A stretch of 44,595 nucleotides of DNA from CAZYEI01 sp964646425. GTDB lineage: Bacteria; Bacillota_I; Bacilli_A; RFN20; JAISJY01. The position numbers and the translations under genes were made by a program. Location of the stretch: assembly GCA_964646425.1 (NCBI GenBank), contig CAZYEI010000008.1:1-44595 (forward strand), in the 5' to 3' direction. This document shows positions 42,125-44,595 of the stretch, piece after piece (position 1 is the first letter of the stretch; every line of letters begins with the position of its first letter). The notes below the pieces were generated by a model. That model was not told the DNA's origin and did not search any database. It saw nothing but the letters and a program-made list of their open reading frames with translations.

Positions 42125-44196
42125 CCATTGCTTAGCTTATTTGATATATATTTTTTCACTTCTCTCCTAATACCTCTAGCCCCATATCTAATCACATCAC
42201 TATTATGAACCATTTTTTTAATATCTTCTTCTAACAAAGGAACTGTTTCACTTATATGTTCACTATATTCTTTATGATATTTATTTGCCAATTTAAAACA
42301 AGTTTCTTCATTAAGTGGATTAAAATAAATAATTTCATCTATTCTATTAATAAATTCAGGTCTAAAATGCTTAGCTATTGCATTATTAACATCATGTAAA
42401 GAAATGTCTTCAGGAGCAAAACCAACACCCTTTTTATGAAACATTTCTTCTTTATATCCCAAGTTTGAAGTTAAAATAATAATTGTATTTTTGAAATCTA
42501 TTTTTCTTTTATTTGCATCTATAAAATACCCCTCATCAAATACATTTAAAAATATATCCAAGACTTCTTTATGCGCTTTTTCAATTTCATCAAGAAGCAC
42601 CACACTATGTGGCTTTTTTCTTACTTCATCAATTAAAAAAGTTTGAGTATCATATCCCACATATCCTGGTGGTGAGCCTATTAATTTAGATACCGAATGC
42701 TGTTCCATAAATTCAGCCATATCTATTTTAATCATCTTACTCGAATCACCAAAAAAACTATTTGCAATTATTTTAGCCGATTCCGTTTTTCCTACTCCAG
42801 TTGGTCCGACAAAAAGAAAAACACCTAGTGGTTTATTATCATCAACTAATCCTTTTTCTATACAACTCATTTGATTAACAATATGTTTTATTGCAGAATC
42901 TTGACCAATAATATTTTCTTTTAAAGAATTAGCTAGATACTCCGCTTTTTCTTCTTTAACAATCTTTACTTTACAGTTTTGTTCAATGACTTTAATAATA
43001 TCTTCTTCTTCAACCTTTTCATGTCCCTCTTGTTTTGCTCTAACAAATGCACAATCCAAAACATCGATTGCCTTATCAGGGAAATATCGTTGAGGCATAT
43101 AATTTTTACAATAATATATTATCTTATCTACATTTTTTGATTCAATTTCAATTTTATGGAATTTACGATAAGATGTTAAAAGATATTCTAATATTTTTTT
43201 CGTTTCTTGATAATTAGTTTCATCTACCTTAATGACTTGAAATCTTCTCTCTAACGCCTTTTCTTTCTCAAATATTTTTACATATTCATCAAAAGTAGTT
43301 GCTCCAATACATTGTAATTCTCCTCGAGATAAATGTGGCTTTAAAATACTTGAAGCATCGATTGCCCCTTCGGCACCACCTGCACCAATAATATTATGAA
43401 TTTCATCAATAAAAATAATAACATTAGGATCATCTTTTACTTTTCGCATTATTTTTTTCAATTTTTCTTCAAATTCACCACGATATTTAGTTCCAGCAAC
43501 CACATTGGAAATATCTAGTTCATAAATGACTTTGTTTTTTAATTCTTCGGGTACTAATCCTTGATTTATTAAACGAGCAACTTGATATACTATTGCAGTT
43601 TTTCCTACTCCCGGATCCCCGATTATTAAAGCATTAGGTTTTTGTTTTCTAAGTAGCGCCTCGATTAATAACTGTAATTCTTCTTCTCTGCCAATTAATT
43701 CCTCTTTTTTATTTTTAACAAAATTATTGATATTTGTTAAATCCTCAATCGAATCTAAATCAGAATGTTTTTTAATGCTTCGTTTTAATTCATTTCTAAT
43801 CTTTTCGAGAGGCACCTTATTTTTAGTTAATAATTCTGTTGCTACATTTTCTCCTGAATTAAGTAAGCAATACGCAAGAATTTCTAAACCAACTTTATCT
43901 TCACCACTTTTTTTCGATTCTAAAGTAGCATACTCCATAACTTGTTTTAAAGAACTTGTATATTCCATATAATATGTCTTAGTTTCTTTCTTTCCAAAAA
44001 GTGAAATTATTTGTTCTTTTAACTCTTCATAAGTTATTTGATATCCATGCAATATATTTCTTAATTTAGATTCTCTTACTTTTAAGAACGCTAGTAAAAG
44101 ATGTTCAGTACCAACACTCATATGTCCTAAATCAAACGCAATACTTTCAGCGATAGCAATCGCTTTTTGTGTTTTCTCATTAAATTTTCCTAACAT
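42103..44196 (-). CDS. ClpC/ClpA-like AAA+ unfoldase
   Basis: A class 1 Clp ATPase of 697 residues that unfolds proteins for ClpP. The N-domain (about 1-145) holds two ClpN repeats (GHMSVGTEHLLLAFL). The first AAA+ module has Walker A GDPGVGKT (193-200) and the second GPTGVGKT (464-471). The ClpP-docking loop VGF is at about 591-593 (KKGVGFAPED). The coiled-coil M-domain and UVR motif of ClpC are missing, giving a ClpA-like layout. The frame extends to an ATG at 44235. The start at 44196 is better, because AAGGGGG lies just upstream and the product then begins MLGKFNEKTQKAI, as in ClpC. No ctsR, mcsA or mcsB is adjacent, although these usually precede clpC. Confidence 0.9.
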   Translation of the reverse strand: MLGKFNEKTQKAIAIAESIAFDLGHMSVGTEHLLLAFLKVRESKLRNILHGYQITYEELKEQIISLFGKKETKTYYMEYTSSLKQVMEYATLESKKSGEDKVGLEILAYCLLNSGENVATELLTKNKVPLEKIRNELKRSIKKHSDLDSIEDLTNINNFVKNKKEELIGREEELQLLIEALLRKQKPNALIIGDPGVGKTAIVYQVARLINQGLVPEELKNKVIYELDISNVVAGTKYRGEFEEKLKKIMRKVKDDPNVIIFIDEIHNIIGAGGAEGAIDASSILKPHLSRGELQCIGATTFDEYVKIFEKEKALERRFQVIKVDETNYQETKKILEYLLTSYRKFHKIEIESKNVDKIIYYCKNYMPQRYFPDKAIDVLDCAFVRAKQEGHEKVEEEDIIKVIEQNCKVKIVKEEKAEYLANSLKENIIGQDSAIKHIVNQMSCIEKGLVDDNKPLGVFLFVGPTGVGKTESAKIIANSFFGDSSKMIKIDMAEFMEQHSVSKLIGSPPGYVGYDTQTFLIDEVRKKPHSVVLLDEIEKAHKEVLDIFLNVFDEGYFIDANKRKIDFKNTIIILTSNLGYKEEMFHKKGVGFAPEDISLHDVNNAIAKHFRPEFINRIDEIIYFNPLNEETCFKLANKYHKEYSEHISETVPLLEEDIKKMVHNSDVIRYGARGIRREVKKYISNKLSNGEEAIIL

Positions 44197-44319
44197 AAGG
44201 CTTTTTCCCCCTTGTATCAATGTATGATTCATCACAATAATTATTGACAGTTTTAATTTTTTTATACTTGTTTATTTTTTATTTATTTTAAGATATAATT
44301 TAAAAAAGGAAGTACCAAT

Positions 44320-44595
44320 ATGAAAAAAGAAAACAATATTATTCACCCAATCAAACCTATTATCAATCAAAATAGCACTATATTAATTTTAGGCAGTTTT
44401 CCTAGTATCAAATCAAGAGAATTAAATTTTTTCTATATGCATCCTCAAAATAGATTTTGGAAAATATTAAGTTACTTATTTAATGATGATTTTTATACTG
44501 CAAATATTGAAGCAAAAATAAAATTATGTCAAAAACACAATATTGCCATTTTTGATGTAATTAAATCTTGCTCAATAGTTGGATCTAGTGATTCA
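44320..44595 (+). CDS. Uracil/hypoxanthine-DNA glycosylase family protein (partial, 5' part)
   Basis: The first 92 codons of a gene cut by the window end. The sequence ILILGSFPSIKSRELNFFY, followed by HPQNRFWKIL, is typical of the DNA-deoxyinosine (hypoxanthine) glycosylases in the uracil-DNA glycosylase superfamily, which remove deaminated bases from DNA. The later motifs lie outside the window. The ATG follows AAAAAAGGAAGTACCAAT. It is divergent from the Clp gene. Confidence 0.8.
   Translation, partial: MKKENNIIHPIKPIINQNSTILILGSFPSIKSRELNFFYMHPQNRFWKILSYLFNDDFYTANIEAKIKLCQKHNIAIFDVIKSCSIVGSSDS

Noticed and set aside
44240..44300. TTGACA at 44244 and TATAAT at 44294 as one promoter for the glycosylase gene.
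   Set aside because: The distance between them is about 44 bases, far from 17, so they cannot be paired. The TATAAT may be a true -10 with a poor -35.
1..44595. tRNA, rRNA, CRISPR arrays, insertion sequences and prophage genes.
   Set aside because: No cloverleaf with CCA end, rRNA-like block, regularly spaced repeat, transposase or phage structural gene was found by reading the window. A tRNAscan or CRISPR search was not possible here.

Overview
This is a 44.6 kb stretch of a strongly AT-rich (low-GC) bacterial genome. It uses the standard code: Trp is TGG, every stop I checked is TAA or TAG, and genes run full length without in-frame TGA. It is Gram-positive type. Evidence is a T-box leader on serS, AGGAGG-like ribosome binding sites, a CcpA cre site, AddAB instead of RecBCD, five Ser/Asn/Thr-rich lipoproteins, and a SipW-type signal peptidase. 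The trimeric [FeFe]-hydrogenase set (HydABC) and the beta-glucuronidase/beta-galactosidase operon suggest a fermentative gut Bacillota/Mycoplasmatota relative (Erysipelotrichia- or RF39-like); that placement is inference. Most genes lie on the minus strand. A run of 10 N at 37953-37962 shows a draft assembly.

Layout. 0.2-5.2 kb: a BspA-like leucine-rich-repeat lipoprotein and an EF-G paralogue. 5.3-6.9 kb: T-box-controlled serS. 7-8.4 kb: MATE exporter. 8.4-10.9 kb: copper operon copA-copZ. 11-12.6 kb: uppP followed by an AraC-type regulator. 12.7-21.4 kb: a glycan operon on the minus strand under a promoter with a perfect cre site. Its order is surface GH2 lipoprotein, surface multi-module lipoprotein with a discoidin domain, cytoplasmic beta-glucuronidase, a 45-codon peptide gene, and a second discoidin-domain secreted protein. 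21.6-23.8 kb: RibD-C-like reductase and M6 metalloprotease lipoprotein. 24-28.1 kb: hydC-hydB-hydA. 28.2-29.7 kb: glpK. 29.8-35.3 kb: addB-addA. 35.4-37.8 kb: a three-gene SipW export operon. 38.2-40.7 kb: ArsR/SmtB repressor and Zn/Cd P-type ATPase. 40.8-42 kb: InlB-repeat lipoprotein. 42.1-44.2 kb: ClpC/ClpA-like AAA+ chaperone. 44.3 kb to the end: the start of a uracil/hypoxanthine-DNA glycosylase gene.

The most interesting locus is 35.4-38.1 kb. It encodes a TasA-like secreted protein, a SipW-type signal peptidase with an extra cytoplasmic domain, and a second SipW-type secreted protein. A consensus -35 box and a -10-like box in front of it are separated by a run of 12-14 G, exceptional in such an AT-rich genome. 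The assembly broke exactly there, and the two sides of the N gap are degraded copies of one another, so the true locus is probably single. I infer a phase-variable (slipped-strand) switch for a surface fibre or biofilm-matrix operon. The second notable locus is the glycan operon, where a ~0.75 kb direct repeat brackets the beta-glucuronidase gene and a small unrecognised peptide gene lies between the enzymes. No tRNA, rRNA, CRISPR array or insertion sequence was found.
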